Below, one piece after another: positions 9,239 through 17,452 of a stretch of 32,404 bases of DNA. The stretch covers positions 1-32,404 of the forward strand of contig JAAUSF010000049.1 of assembly GCA_012033255.1 (NCBI GenBank), in the 5' to 3' direction. The notes beneath the pieces are model-generated. The model saw nothing but the letters and a program-made list of their open reading frames with translations, made no database searches and was not told the origin of the DNA. Origin of the DNA: Cyanobacteria bacterium RU_5_0 (lineage in GTDB: Bacteria > Cyanobacteriota > Cyanobacteriia > Elainellales > Elainellaceae). Within the stretch, counting starts at the first letter, position 1. Each line of letters starts with the position of its first letter. The position numbers were made by a program, and so were the translations under genes.

Positions 9239-9868
9239 ATGAGCGATGCTTCTAGTAAGCCAAAGGCAAAAAAGTCTAGCTTTTCCAGTTTTAGTTTAAT
9301 GCAAGCCTACAAACAGCTTAATCTCACCAAACTCACATCTTGGACAATTCAGACAAAACCCCTAGCTCCTAGTGAGTTTTTTGAGCAACGCCTAGAACGA
9401 TTAAAGCGGTTTGATTTGAGAATTTATGAGGAGTCTAGAAAACTGCTGATTGATGCAATTTGTGAGGAAGGTTTACAAGGTTTCACGCGATTAAAGATCT
9501 GGAAGGGTGCAAGTCTGGAAACAAATACTGTTGCAGGCTATGTAGATTATGTAGTCACAGACGATCGCGATTATTTAGAAGCCCCATTCCTTTGCATTGT
9601 GGAAGCAAAACGGGATGATTTTGAGCAAGGACTGGCTCAGTGTTTAATTGAAATGCAAGCTTGCCAACAACTCAATCAACACATTGGTCGATCGATCGAG
9701 GTTTTTGGAATTGTTACCAACGGAGAAGCCTGGAAGTTCTACAAATTAACAACTTCTAATGCGGTATATGAAACAATCCTCTACTCGTTACAAGATATCT
9801 CAACGTTACTTGGCGTCTTGCAATTTATATTGGAACAATGCGAACGAAATTTGCTTCAAACGGCTTGA
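9239..9868 (+). CDS. PD-(D/E)XK nuclease-like hypothetical protein
   Basis: The 209-aa protein has a Ser/Lys-rich N-terminus. Its core has a strand GYVDYVVTDD (D as possible metal ligand), then FLCIVEAKRDDFEQGLAQCLIEMQA, where E-A-K fits the (D/E)XK signature and the following Gln-rich helix is usual in restriction-endonuclease folds, and then VFGIVTNGEAWKFYKL. The start is supported by a GAGGAGGG purine tract 4 bases upstream. It has its own leader after the ftsH terminator. The fold is inferred from motifs. Cyanobacteria carry many such stand-alone nuclease-like proteins of unknown role, and I cannot say whether this one cuts DNA. Confidence 0.7.
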   Translation: MSDASSKPKAKKSSFSSFSLMQAYKQLNLTKLTSWTIQTKPLAPSEFFEQRLERLKRFDLRIYEESRKLLIDAICEEGLQGFTRLKIWKGASLETNTVAGYVDYVVTDDRDYLEAPFLCIVEAKRDDFEQGLAQCLIEMQACQQLNQHIGRSIEVFGIVTNGEAWKFYKLTTSNAVYETILYSLQDISTLLGVLQFILEQCERNLLQTA

Positions 9869-9933
9869 AGAAGCGAATAAAGTAAATGAATCCCAAGTAG
9901 ATTATAAATAAATACATCAGTTCTTAAATCAAT

Positions 9934-10006
9934 CGGAGCGGCGGGATTCGAACCCACGACCCCCACTACCCCAAAGTGGTGCGCTACCAAGCTGCGCTAC
10001 GCCCCG
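9934..10006 (-). tRNA. tRNA-Pro(GGG)
   Basis: The reverse strand folds into a complete 73-nt cloverleaf: acceptor CGGGGCG with CGCTCCG (one G-U), D stem GCGC/GCGC, anticodon stem CCACT/AGTGG with loop TTGGGGT (anticodon GGG), variable loop GGGTC, and T arm GTGGG-TTCGAAT-CCCGC. CCA is not encoded. The GGG anticodon reads CCC and CCU proline codons. It lies 45 bp downstream of the DUF1818 gene on the same strand. Confidence 0.97.
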
Positions 10007-10051
10007 AAACACTCAATCAGTGCTTTACAAGCATAGCATACGATTTTTGAA

Positions 10052-10417
10052 CTAGAACACTTTTAACAGTTGAGCCGCTTGCAGTAGATCCGGAACGGCA
10101 GTCTCTGACCAGCTTCCTTCTCCACGACGACCTGTCAGCAAAATCATCCGCAACCGATAAGTCTGGGGATAGCCTTCTGCCTCCAACCAAAGCAAATCAC
10201 TTTCCGCTTCGCAACAAATTCGTTCTTCGTCCATCAATTCTTGTTGCATTTGTCGCATTGTGTTAGCCAGTTGCCCAATCAGGCGACAGAAATCATCTAG
10301 CTCAGGTTCAGTCAGTTCGATCGCCCACTGCTCTCCTCCTACCAAGCCCCGAAACTCTGCTGCATCCTGATCCCAACCTAAGCGCCACCCATCACCCGTT
10401 TTGAGTTGCCGAGCCAT
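10052..10417 (-). CDS. DUF1818 family cyanobacterial protein
   Basis: The 121-aa product starts MARQLKTGDGWRLGWD, continues RGLVGGEQWAIELTEPELDDFCRL and a Gln/Met/Glu helix, and ends LLQAAQLLKVF. This matches my recollection of the DUF1818 family, a short cytoplasmic protein confined to cyanobacteria with no known function. It has no signal peptide or membrane segment. It is the last protein gene of a minus-strand run with the anchored hypothetical protein (16 bp apart) and rpoZ. The length is that expected of the family. Confidence 0.75.
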   Translation of the reverse strand: MARQLKTGDGWRLGWDQDAAEFRGLVGGEQWAIELTEPELDDFCRLIGQLANTMRQMQQELMDEERICCEAESDLLWLEAEGYPQTYRLRMILLTGRRGEGSWSETAVPDLLQAAQLLKVF

Positions 10418-10433
10418 ATCACCTCGCTAAATC

Positions 10434-11105
10434 TTATTGGGGCAACAGTAATTCGGCATCGCCAGGTTGAGGTTCCCTGTCATTGGGGGAATTCGTGGAA
10501 GGAGTAGGTTGAGACAGCGAATCAGCAGGTGGCTCAGTCGTTTCTGTCGTTGTAAATTCTGGCGCAAAAATATTCACCAGGATTTGAACGAGTGCATCTC
10601 GCTGAGCGCGATCGAGACTTTGGATCGCTGCAACATCACCTTGCATCGGATTGATGTCCAGTGTGTCAGCACTAGGGTAAGCAGAGGCTACCATCCGTTC
10701 GTTCACGCCCAAATAATCGGCTAGAGTGAGTTTCCAATCTAAGCGAAATTGGGGAGGACGGCCTTGAGTGTAGATGTGATAGCGGATCAAGCGGCTGATC
10801 AGGGTGTTCTCTTGAGCTACATCTCCTGTTTCTTGACTAACATACTGATTTTCTAGAGGCAAGTCAGGAAGCTGTTCATAGACTTGTCGCCAAGCATTAT
10901 CGATATCAAATCGCTGAGCCACATCAAATTGCTGAGCAACCGCCATTGGCAACTGAGTCGAAGTGGTCAGAAATTGAATCGGTTGGCTTGACCGAGATGA
11001 TTTTAAATGAGGCGCTGGCAAGCTTGTCATGAGGAAAAGCAACCCGATCGCAATGAGTGAAACACTCACACCGTTAGCGATCAACTTCCGTCGAGTTTTG
11101 AGCAT
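10434..11105 (-). CDS. Membrane-anchored or secreted hypothetical protein
   Basis: The 223-aa protein has a basic start (MLKTRRKLIANG) followed by a hydrophobic helix (VSVSLIAIGLLFLMTSL), consistent with a signal anchor or uncleaved signal peptide. The rest would lie outside the cytoplasmic membrane: a 115-residue middle region (DNAWRQVYEQLPDLPLENQY, LIRYHIYTQGRPPQFRLDWKLTLADYLG) and a Pro/Ser/Thr/Glu-rich tail likely to be unstructured. I recognise no domain. It lies between rpoZ (42 bp) and the DUF1818 gene (16 bp), so it is probably in one transcript with them. Confidence 0.75.
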   Translation of the reverse strand: MLKTRRKLIANGVSVSLIAIGLLFLMTSLPAPHLKSSRSSQPIQFLTTSTQLPMAVAQQFDVAQRFDIDNAWRQVYEQLPDLPLENQYVSQETGDVAQENTLISRLIRYHIYTQGRPPQFRLDWKLTLADYLGVNERMVASAYPSADTLDINPMQGDVAAIQSLDRAQRDALVQILVNIFAPEFTTTETTEPPADSLSQPTPSTNSPNDREPQPGDAELLLPQ

Positions 11106-11147
11106 TTACGATCGCACAATTCAAACGTTTACCAACCCCTCATTCAC

Positions 11148-11375
11148 TTATTCACCAATGATTTCCGGTTGAGTTAGCTCATCCGACATTTCAAAAATCG
11201 CTCGGATCACGGGTTTCATCTTTGGATCATCGACATTATCAAACTCCTCAAAGCGACGACGTTGCGCCCGATTAGCCACCTGTACGGTAATCCGATAACG
11301 ATTCGAGGCAGCATTGACCAAATCTTCCGCTCGACGCATGAGTTGACTAGTATCGAGATTAGAACGCTTGAGCAT
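11148..11375 (-). CDS. rpoZ: RNA polymerase omega subunit
   Basis: This 75-aa protein is the cyanobacterial form of omega (also annotated ycf61), which helps assemble and stabilise RNA polymerase by holding the beta' subunit. Recognisable blocks are [34 protein letters not shown] and a C-terminal acidic segment. The length is normal for cyanobacteria. It is first in a minus-strand run with the anchored protein and DUF1818 downstream. Confidence 0.93.
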   Translation of the reverse strand: MLKRSNLDTSQLMRRAEDLVNAASNRYRITVQVANRAQRRRFEEFDNVDDPKMKPVIRAIFEMSDELTQPEIIGE

Positions 11376-11543
11376 AGAACTCGTTCTGATATCCTTTGGG
11401 TTAACGATGTAACCTCTCCAGTTTATCAGTCATGAGAAAAGACCGAAGGTTTTAGATCACTTGCTTCAACTGTAAGAATTTTGTAACACCTTAATTCAGA
11501 TTGGGAAATCGATTCACAAAATTTGCTCTTGATCCCCAACCTC

Positions 11544-11777
11544 CTAAGGCAGGGTTTTCCAGGCTTGAGTCACAATATCGCTTAGCCAGCGACGAGATTC
11601 CCAGTCCAGTAGGCTGTCATCGGCTAGCACCTCTGCTGTCAATTCTTCCAACGATTGACCCTGAGAACGAGCGACCTGAACCACTCCAGCGATCGCCGTT
11701 GCAATCAACTCTTCATTCACAGGCTTTTGCCGGAGCGCAACTATTTCTTGAGGACTGTCTGGGATGGGATAATTCAT
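11544..11777 (-). CDS. Small conserved-looking hypothetical protein
   Basis: The 77-aa ATG frame starts MNYPIPDSPQEIVALRQKPV and is predicted mainly helical, with acidic stretches (LEELTAEVLADDSLLDWESRRWLSDIV). It has natural protein composition, no membrane segment and no motif I recognise. It lies 168 bp upstream of rpoZ on the same strand, and divergent from the cruA-like gene with 162 bp between. Function unknown. Confidence 0.6.
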   Translation of the reverse strand: MNYPIPDSPQEIVALRQKPVNEELIATAIAGVVQVARSQGQSLEELTAEVLADDSLLDWESRRWLSDIVTQAWKTLP

Positions 11778-11939
11778 TGCTAATGGTTGGAGGAGCAGAT
11801 TCTCTGGCTAATATGAGAGACGTGTAAAGTTTTTTAAGACTTGCGAATGTACCCGGAAGTGTAACGCACTTTTGGTATTTGTCAATCCTGTTTTTACAGA
11901 AAATTTACTGTTTTTACAAGAAATTCAGTTGCGGTTTAG

Positions 11940-14075
11940 ATGATTGCGATGAGAGAGGTCCTTTACATTGAAGTTCCCACTCCCGATAGTGGAAAGGTGC
12001 GAGACTGGCTACATCAGCAGTTTGAGCCAAGCGTGAGGTCGATCGAAAAGCACCTAACGCCCGATGGAGTGCGGCTAAGATTGTCCAAAACTACAGTTCA
12101 ACAGGCGGCTATTTCTGAAAGTGGCGATCGGCTCCCAGACGAACTTTCGATCTTTGTCTGGTCAGTGCAGAGAACCACTTACCTCAAAGCATTTCGTTGG
12201 GCAGAGCATCCCCTTCCCTATGAAAAGCAGATCGCACAACAATTGACTCAGGAGTTGCGACACCACTTTCCTCACGACTATCCTGAACTCCCGCCCATCG
12301 ATCGCGCTCAGCCCTCTATTTTTGAAGCTCTTGCCCCCTATTATCCCCAAACTGCCAAACACTTTCGTAATATTCCCAACGGAGAATATGATTTAACTCG
12401 CGTTTACTGGTGGGAACAGCGTTGGCGAGAAGGAGTGCGGAATCCGCAACAGCCAAAGCAGGTAGTGTTTAAGGTTGAACCCCCTCACCCCCTCACCCTT
12501 TCACCCCCTCATCCCCTCGCCTATGACCTGATTTACGTTGGTGGTGCCCTAGGCGTGATCCATGCTGCTGTGATGGCTCGGTTGGGCTATCGAGTGCTAT
12601 TGATAGAGCGGTTGCCCTTTGGACGAATGAACCGGGAGTGGAATATCTCGCGAGGTGAATTTCAGACATTGATTGATTTGGGCTTGTTCACACCGGCGGA
12701 GTTTGAAAGTGTGATTGCGCGGGAATATGGGGATGGGTTCAATAAATTTTTTGATGCGAATAATCCATCTCAGGCTAAGGCACCTATCTTGCACACGCCG
12801 ACCGTTCTGAATGTTGGAATTGATGCGGAGAAGTTTTTGAAACTATGCGGGGAGAAGCTGCGATCGGCGGGTGGCGAAATTTGGGATGAGACGGAGTTTG
12901 TTCGGGCAGATGTCTACTCAGGCTCGGTGATGGTGCAGGCGAAACATTTGCTGACTCAGACGGAGCGAAAGGCGCAAGGACGATTGCTGGTTGATGCGAT
13001 GGGGACGGCATCCCCGATCGCATGGCAACTTAACGGCGGACGGGCATTTGATAGCGTTTGCCCAACCGTAGGAGCGGTGATTGATGGCGGATTTGAAGTA
13101 GGGGTATGGGATTCGCAGTATGGCGATGTTCTGAATAGCCACGGGGATATTTCACGAGGAAGACAACTGATTTGGGAATTATTTCCGGGCAGAGGCGATG
13201 AATTGACGTTTTACCTATTTCACTATCACCAGGTTCATCCCGATAATCCTGGTTCGCTACTGGAGATGTATGAGGATTTCTTCACAATCCTGCCAGAATA
13301 CCGTCGCTGTAATGTTGATCAGTTGCGTTGGAAAAAGGCAACCTTTGGCTATATTCCGGGTCATTTCAGCGTCAAGAGCAGCGATCGCCGAGTAGCATTC
13401 GATCGATTGATTGCGATCGGGGATGCGGCATCCCTCCAATCGCCGCTAATCTTCACTGGGTTTGGTTCGCTCGTGCGAAATTTACCTCGGCTTATAGATT
13501 TGTTAGATACTGCCCTACGGCATGATCTGCTCAAATCGCGTCATCTAGAGCAAATTCGGGCATTTCAGAGCAACATCGCTGTCACCTGGCTGTTTTCCAA
13601 AGGCATGATGGTTCCTACTGGGCGCTTCTTGTCCCCTGAGCGGGTGAATGCCATGCTAAATACTTTCTTTGGCATCTTGGCAAGCGAATCTCCTCAAGTG
13701 GCGGATACCTTTATCAAAGACCGTGCCGGATGGGTGCCATTTAACCGAATGGCATTGAAAGCCGCTTGGCAAAATCCGAGGTTGCTGTTGTGGATTTGGG
13801 AAATGGCAGGAACCCAAGATCTACTGCGCTGGGTGGGCAGTTATCTAAATTTCACACTGAGTGCGTTCATCAGTTGGCTGTTTCGCTGGGTGCCTGATTT
13901 CGCCCGATCGATTCAACCCTGGTTGGAATCACGTTATCCGGCGCTCTGGTTCTGGTTACTGGCACAGAGCTATGCCCTCACCTATGGCATGGGAAATCCG
14001 CAAATGAGGGTCGATAGAGAGAAAAAGCGATCGTCTAAAGCCAACCTAACCTCACCGCCCAAACCTGAGCGATAA
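11940..14075 (+). CDS. cruA: CruA/CruP-type lycopene cyclase-like flavoprotein
   Basis: The 711-aa protein has an N-terminal extension (VLYIEVPTPDSGKVRDWLHQ), then a Rossmann FAD-binding motif YVGGALGVIHAAVMARLGYRVLLIE at about residues 198-222. The block GRMNREWNISR and the C-terminal FAD segment IAIGDAASLQSPLIFTGFGS match my memory of CruA/CruP. These membrane-associated flavoproteins of the FixC superfamily cyclise lycopene ends in green sulfur bacteria and many cyanobacteria; CruP is a paralogue with a debated role. The long N-terminal part favours CruA, but I cannot separate the two firmly. A downstream ATG at 11949 could be the start. A C-rich repeat (12480-12522) encodes an HPL-rich insert just before the Rossmann fold without breaking the frame. 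Confidence 0.72.
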   Translation: MIAMREVLYIEVPTPDSGKVRDWLHQQFEPSVRSIEKHLTPDGVRLRLSKTTVQQAAISESGDRLPDELSIFVWSVQRTTYLKAFRWAEHPLPYEKQIAQQLTQELRHHFPHDYPELPPIDRAQPSIFEALAPYYPQTAKHFRNIPNGEYDLTRVYWWEQRWREGVRNPQQPKQVVFKVEPPHPLTLSPPHPLAYDLIYVGGALGVIHAAVMARLGYRVLLIERLPFGRMNREWNISRGEFQTLIDLGLFTPAEFESVIAREYGDGFNKFFDANNPSQAKAPILHTPTVLNVGIDAEKFLKLCGEKLRSAGGEIWDETEFVRADVYSGSVMVQAKHLLTQTERKAQGRLLVDAMGTASPIAWQLNGGRAFDSVCPTVGAVIDGGFEVGVWDSQYGDVLNSHGDISRGRQLIWELFPGRGDELTFYLFHYHQVHPDNPGSLLEMYEDFFTILPEYRRCNVDQLRWKKATFGYIPGHFSVKSSDRRVAFDRLIAIGDAASLQSPLIFTGFGSLVRNLPRLIDLLDTALRHDLLKSRHLEQIRAFQSNIAVTWLFSKGMMVPTGRFLSPERVNAMLNTFFGILASESPQVADTFIKDRAGWVPFNRMALKAAWQNPRLLLWIWEMAGTQDLLRWVGSYLNFTLSAFISWLFRWVPDFARSIQPWLESRYPALWFWLLAQSYALTYGMGNPQMRVDREKKRSSKANLTSPPKPER
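12480..12522. repeat. CCCCTCACC repeat inside the cruA-like gene
   Basis: Four imperfect copies of a CCCCTCACC/CCCCTCATC unit encode PPHPLTLSPPHPL at about residues 181-193, between the N-terminal extension and the FAD-binding strand YDLIYVGG. The reading frame is kept. Similar CCCCTCA units lie in the pepA-slt spacer near 20265. Confidence 0.75.
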
Positions 14076-14108
14076 GACATGAAATGTGCCGACTTGAGAA
14101 GCCAGCCT

Positions 14109-14180
14109 TAGTAAGCACGAAAGTGCTTACTACCCATTCACCCATTCACTCATCCACCCATCCACCCATCCACCCATCCA
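14109..14180. repeat. Hairpin and CATCCACC minisatellite between convergent genes
   Basis: A perfect 10-bp stem, TAGTAAGCAC with GTGCTTACTA around a GAAA tetraloop (14109-14132), is followed by about six CCATTCAC/CCATCCAC 8-bp units. The hairpin lies between the convergent cruA-like and SpoIID-like genes and could end transcription or protect mRNA ends on both strands, although no T tract follows. The 8-bp units are the complement of the GATGAGTG array at 5094-5163. Confidence 0.75.
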
Positions 14181-14185
14181 CCCAC

Positions 14186-16078
14186 TTACAGAGAGGGTTC
14201 CTGCCAGAAAGTAATTGAGGTGTTGAGTAGTTGAAGTTGAGTACCAGGGTAATAGAAGCTGAGGATACGATCGTTTGTCCAACCGAGATCGCCCAAGTGA
14301 TACGCTCCCGTTTGGCTCATCCCAACACCATGCCCCAAACCACCACCGACAAAGGCAAATCCTTTCAAGGTTCTGCTTGGGGTAGCTTGGGGGTTTGGAT
14401 TGGGAGTTGGAGTAGCATTAGAGCCTGGGTTGACCTGAGCGGGTTGAAGATGGATTGGCTTCTGGGGAGGGCTTTGGCTCTGCGGCTGTTCGTAGATCGG
14501 ATCGAGGTAGAACAGAGTACTATTCGGAGCATAGAGCGCGCGGAGAATTTCGTCCTTCTCCAGGATCACCTCACCTCGATCGGTGGTGACAGAGAGCCGT
14601 TGGACTCGTCCACCCGACGATCGCTCCAGCACTTTTAGATCCACCACTCGCGTGAAGTTTGCCAGAGGATGCTGCTTATTTTGGAGGTAGGATCTGAGAT
14701 CCCCTGAAATCTCAGTGAGTGAACTCTCGATTCGCCACCGGAACATATCCCATCCATCCTCATTGAAGCCCGATCGACGGCTGATAAATGCTCGGAAATT
14801 AGCTTCATCCGCAAGACTCTGACGGGACAGATCCCAAATGTTGTTAACAGAATCCACAACGGCTTGCAGGTAGGGGCGATCGGGTCCGTTCCAAACGCTG
14901 CTAAACGGAGCCGTAACCCCCCCCGTCGTAGAAGAGTAGAGCGCATCAACCAGTTCATTTTGATATGTAAGCACCTGTCCACGAGTAGCTGTAATCGCCC
15001 GATCAGTGACAGGATCAGTGCCAGAGAGTCCCCAATAGACCTGGCATTGAGTATCCGCACAGAGTTGGTAATCGTCGATCGCGAATCGGCGCAGGTTCCG
15101 CAAGGCATAGGTTCGCGCTAAGACTGCCTGAGCTTCGATCGTCGGTTGAGGAGCGCCAACACCAATTTCATGAGGAACAACTCCGCGCAGATAGGTTTCT
15201 ACGGGAACATGATTAACAAGTGTGTAAGTGTCATAGGCATTAGGCTGGAGGGTCAATGTCCCAGCGTAGAGACGGTTGCCATGATCGTCTCGATTGAACG
15301 TCACTTCAACGCGATCGGTAGCCGTATCAAACATGACTTCATCTTGCTGGATCGGAGTGCCGTTTACCGTAACCGAGGCTTGCGGTTCTTCTCGTCGGAC
15401 TTGGGAATCAATAAATGCCGATTGAGAGCCATGTGCCTGCAAATTCTGCATTAGCAAGCGTCGTAGCAGAGGAGTGCTATAGGTTTCGCGTCGTGCCCAG
15501 ACTTGCCACTGTCGAGGTTGAGCAATTTCGACCTCAACGCCTCGCGATCGCCATTGCGTCGCACTGTCTTCCGCACTTTCAAAGCTGCGATGAGTACTGA
15601 GTATCACCCGTTCTATCACCTTTGGCTGTGGCAACGGCTGCATTACCACATCCACTTTGACTTCACTCGCCGTTGTAACGGTTTGCTCTTGCTCTCCAGC
15701 CTTGTACTTAATAGTCAAGCTATCCCCTGCTTCGGGCTTCAACGTAATCGAGTCTTGAGGTTGTGACCCGAAGCGTTGCACAATCCCAATATCCAACGTT
15801 GGATTTAACGGAGCATCTTGTGCAACTCCTGGTGTCGCAGCCAGCCCAATTAAACCTGCCGTAGCTAACGTGACGCTAAAAATCCCGCTTGATAAGCACC
15901 GAAGCGGAGGCAATATTGAAAAGGTAGCTAGACTACCTGATAGTTTCAGCGATTGTTCTAACTGTGATCTCCTCACTGGCAATCCCCGCAGCAAACAAAC
16001 GACATTGAAGCGAGTCACTAACAGTTCTCGATTATGGACGCTAGCTTCAGGAACGAGCAATATCATCCAGAAATTCAT
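14186..16078 (-). CDS. SpoIID/LytB domain protein
   Basis: The SpoIID domain spans about 350 residues: VETYLRGVVPHEIG with QAVLARTYALRNL, then YSSTTGGVTAPFSSVWNG and finally GGGLGHGVGMSQTGAYHLGDLGW. In Bacillus, SpoIID is a lytic transglycosylase that cleaves denuded peptidoglycan; cyanobacteria have no sporulation, and these proteins are presumed to act on the wall. Before the domain is a hydrophobic stretch ending GLAATPGVAQ, a plausible signal peptide cut site. The start is uncertain: the frame extends upstream to a TTG at 16117, the first ATG is 16078, and the hydrophobic region lies about 75 residues in, so initiation at an internal non-ATG codon is possible. It is convergent with the cruA-like gene. 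Confidence 0.85.
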   Translation of the reverse strand: MNFWMILLVPEASVHNRELLVTRFNVVCLLRGLPVRRSQLEQSLKLSGSLATFSILPPLRCLSSGIFSVTLATAGLIGLAATPGVAQDAPLNPTLDIGIVQRFGSQPQDSITLKPEAGDSLTIKYKAGEQEQTVTTASEVKVDVVMQPLPQPKVIERVILSTHRSFESAEDSATQWRSRGVEVEIAQPRQWQVWARRETYSTPLLRRLLMQNLQAHGSQSAFIDSQVRREEPQASVTVNGTPIQQDEVMFDTATDRVEVTFNRDDHGNRLYAGTLTLQPNAYDTYTLVNHVPVETYLRGVVPHEIGVGAPQPTIEAQAVLARTYALRNLRRFAIDDYQLCADTQCQVYWGLSGTDPVTDRAITATRGQVLTYQNELVDALYSSTTGGVTAPFSSVWNGPDRPYLQAVVDSVNNIWDLSRQSLADEANFRAFISRRSGFNEDGWDMFRWRIESSLTEISGDLRSYLQNKQHPLANFTRVVDLKVLERSSGGRVQRLSVTTDRGEVILEKDEILRALYAPNSTLFYLDPIYEQPQSQSPPQKPIHLQPAQVNPGSNATPTPNPNPQATPSRTLKGFAFVGGGLGHGVGMSQTGAYHLGDLGWTNDRILSFYYPGTQLQLLNTSITFWQEPSL

Positions 16079-16117
16079 GAAAACTTCACATACTTCTTCC
16101 TTACCTAAGGAACGCAA

Positions 16118-16451
16118 CCCGGAATGTACCGATCGCTATTCGTGTTATGGCAAGTCAGCTACTGAGCATAGCTCAATTAGCCTCGTTAAATTGAATACTT
16201 TTGGTTGAAGTTTTTCTAGATTGATGATACAGGAACAAGGCAGAGATTATCTTTCACCTACTGAGACTATTTAACTCGATCGGAAATATCTCACTCAGTA
16301 ATTGTGATGATCAGTATCAAAGTCAACATCATGTTTTGGCTCGATCGCCTACACCCTATCACCCTGCCCGTAATTGTAGCCTACGATCGCTCCCAGTAGA
16401 AATACTGAATCATAAATTCTGCGCCTGGAAAGTAAATCTTTTGAGCAAATC
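16118..16451. other. 334-bp spacer without recognised gene
   Basis: I see no convincing ORF, RNA gene or terminator here. The longest ATG frames are around 20 codons. It probably contains the SpoIID-gene promoter and leader on the minus strand. Confidence 0.5.
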
Positions 16452-16790
16452 CTAATCCATCCGCGAGCCATGCGTTGGGCAAGGAGGAGCAGCGATCGAG
16501 CGATCGAGCCATCCACCGGCTTGCTGTAGACGGGCTAGAGCTTCTTCTGGTTGATTGTTGAGCAAATAGACAAGCGCAGTAGCCGTCTGTTCCGCCGCAC
16601 GGGCATTGCGGTTAGATTTGAGACGGTGCCAATCGGAGGGGGCGATCGCCAATCGCTCAGCTAAAACCTGTGCCAACTTCGCTGAACTCAACTCTCCAAC
16701 TACCCGATCGGCATGAGGACTCTTGAACGCAGAAACCGTGGCGAGCGAAGTAGTGGAACTAGTAAAAGAAGGTTGGGTGGAGTCAGCCAT
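16452..16790 (-). CDS. Cyanobacterial small protein, probably DUF6439
   Basis: The 112-aa product begins MADSTQPSF with a Ser/Thr-rich disordered start. It then has LAQVLAERLAIAPSDWHRLKSNRNARAAEQTATALVYLLN and a C-terminal block EEALARLQQAGGWLDRSIAAPPCPTHG. These blocks match my memory of a cyanobacterium-only family (DUF6439) of unknown function. I chose the ATG at 16790, which has AGGA 11 bases upstream, over an in-frame TTG at 16799. It is divergent from the coiled-coil protein gene at 16875. Confidence 0.7.
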   Translation of the reverse strand: MADSTQPSFTSSTTSLATVSAFKSPHADRVVGELSSAKLAQVLAERLAIAPSDWHRLKSNRNARAAEQTATALVYLLNNQPEEALARLQQAGGWLDRSIAAPPCPTHGSRMD

Positions 16791-16874
16791 ATGATACAAA
16801 TTCCTGATAGTAAAAATTGACGATCAACGAAGCGAATAGTCTTATTGTTATCCCTACTCTACTACGCTTCTCCG

Positions 16875-17279
16875 ATGTCATCTCAGTCGCCTCTACCCCC
16901 CGATGATCGCGATTCCCCTCGTCCCCCCTCTGATTCCGATGAGATTGACTTTGAACGAACCCTACGAGAAGCCGAGCAATCTCTTTCGATATTGAAAGCC
17001 AGATATGCTCAAATTCAGACCGATCACCAGCGTCAGCAAAACTTGCAAGAACGCCAAGCGCAAATCCGACGAGAACTTCGTCAGACCCGTGCTAAGACCA
17101 TCCGCACCGAACTCAAAACCGAGTTGAAGCGCATTCAGCAGCAGCTTGAAGAATTAGAAGTTGCCCTGGAAAGCCAACTATTTTCCTGGAGCGGACTCAA
17201 AGAAGTCTTCTGGCAAGCCGTTCGCTTCGGAGGACTGGGAATTATTTTAGGGTGGATGTTGCGATCGTGGGTGGGGTGA
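16875..17279 (+). CDS. Coiled-coil protein with C-terminal membrane anchor
   Basis: The 134-aa protein starts with a Pro/Ser/Asp-rich region (SPLPPDDRDSPRPPSDSDE). A long charged coiled coil (about residues 28-100, rich in Gln, Arg, Glu) follows, ending with LESQLFSWSGLKEVF and a hydrophobic helix (FGGLGIILGWMLRSWVG) that could insert in a membrane. I preferred ATG 16875 to an in-frame TTG at 16845 because the latter adds an unlikely leader. I do not recognise a named family. The next gene lies 173 bp downstream. Confidence 0.7.
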   Translation: MSSQSPLPPDDRDSPRPPSDSDEIDFERTLREAEQSLSILKARYAQIQTDHQRQQNLQERQAQIRRELRQTRAKTIRTELKTELKRIQQQLEELEVALESQLFSWSGLKEVFWQAVRFGGLGIILGWMLRSWVG

Positions 17280-17419
17280 GAGAGGGATGAAAGATGAAGG
17301 GTTTTACATTGGAACGTGATCTCAGATCTGGGTAGTGATCTGGAGAATAGCGATCGCCCCTTCAAATGCGGTAGGCTTTTGTCGGATAAAACACTCACTC
17401 CACACAACTCACTCCCCTA

Positions 17420-17445
17420 TTCATCCTTCATCCCTCGTCCCTTCC
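17420..17445. repeat. CATCCTT/CCCTTCC repeat filling the leader of the DUF62 gene
   Basis: TTCATCCTTCATCCCTCGTC-type units end 7 bases before the ATG at 17453, leaving no purine-rich ribosome binding site, exactly as in front of gltX. A related GGATGAAAGATGAAGG stretch lies at 17284-17299. Confidence 0.65.
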
Positions 17446-17452
17446 CTTGCCT

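Noticed and set aside
12480..12522. Frameshift or pseudogene status for the cruA-like gene
   Set aside because: The C-rich insert is in frame and conserved motifs continue to a normal C-terminus.
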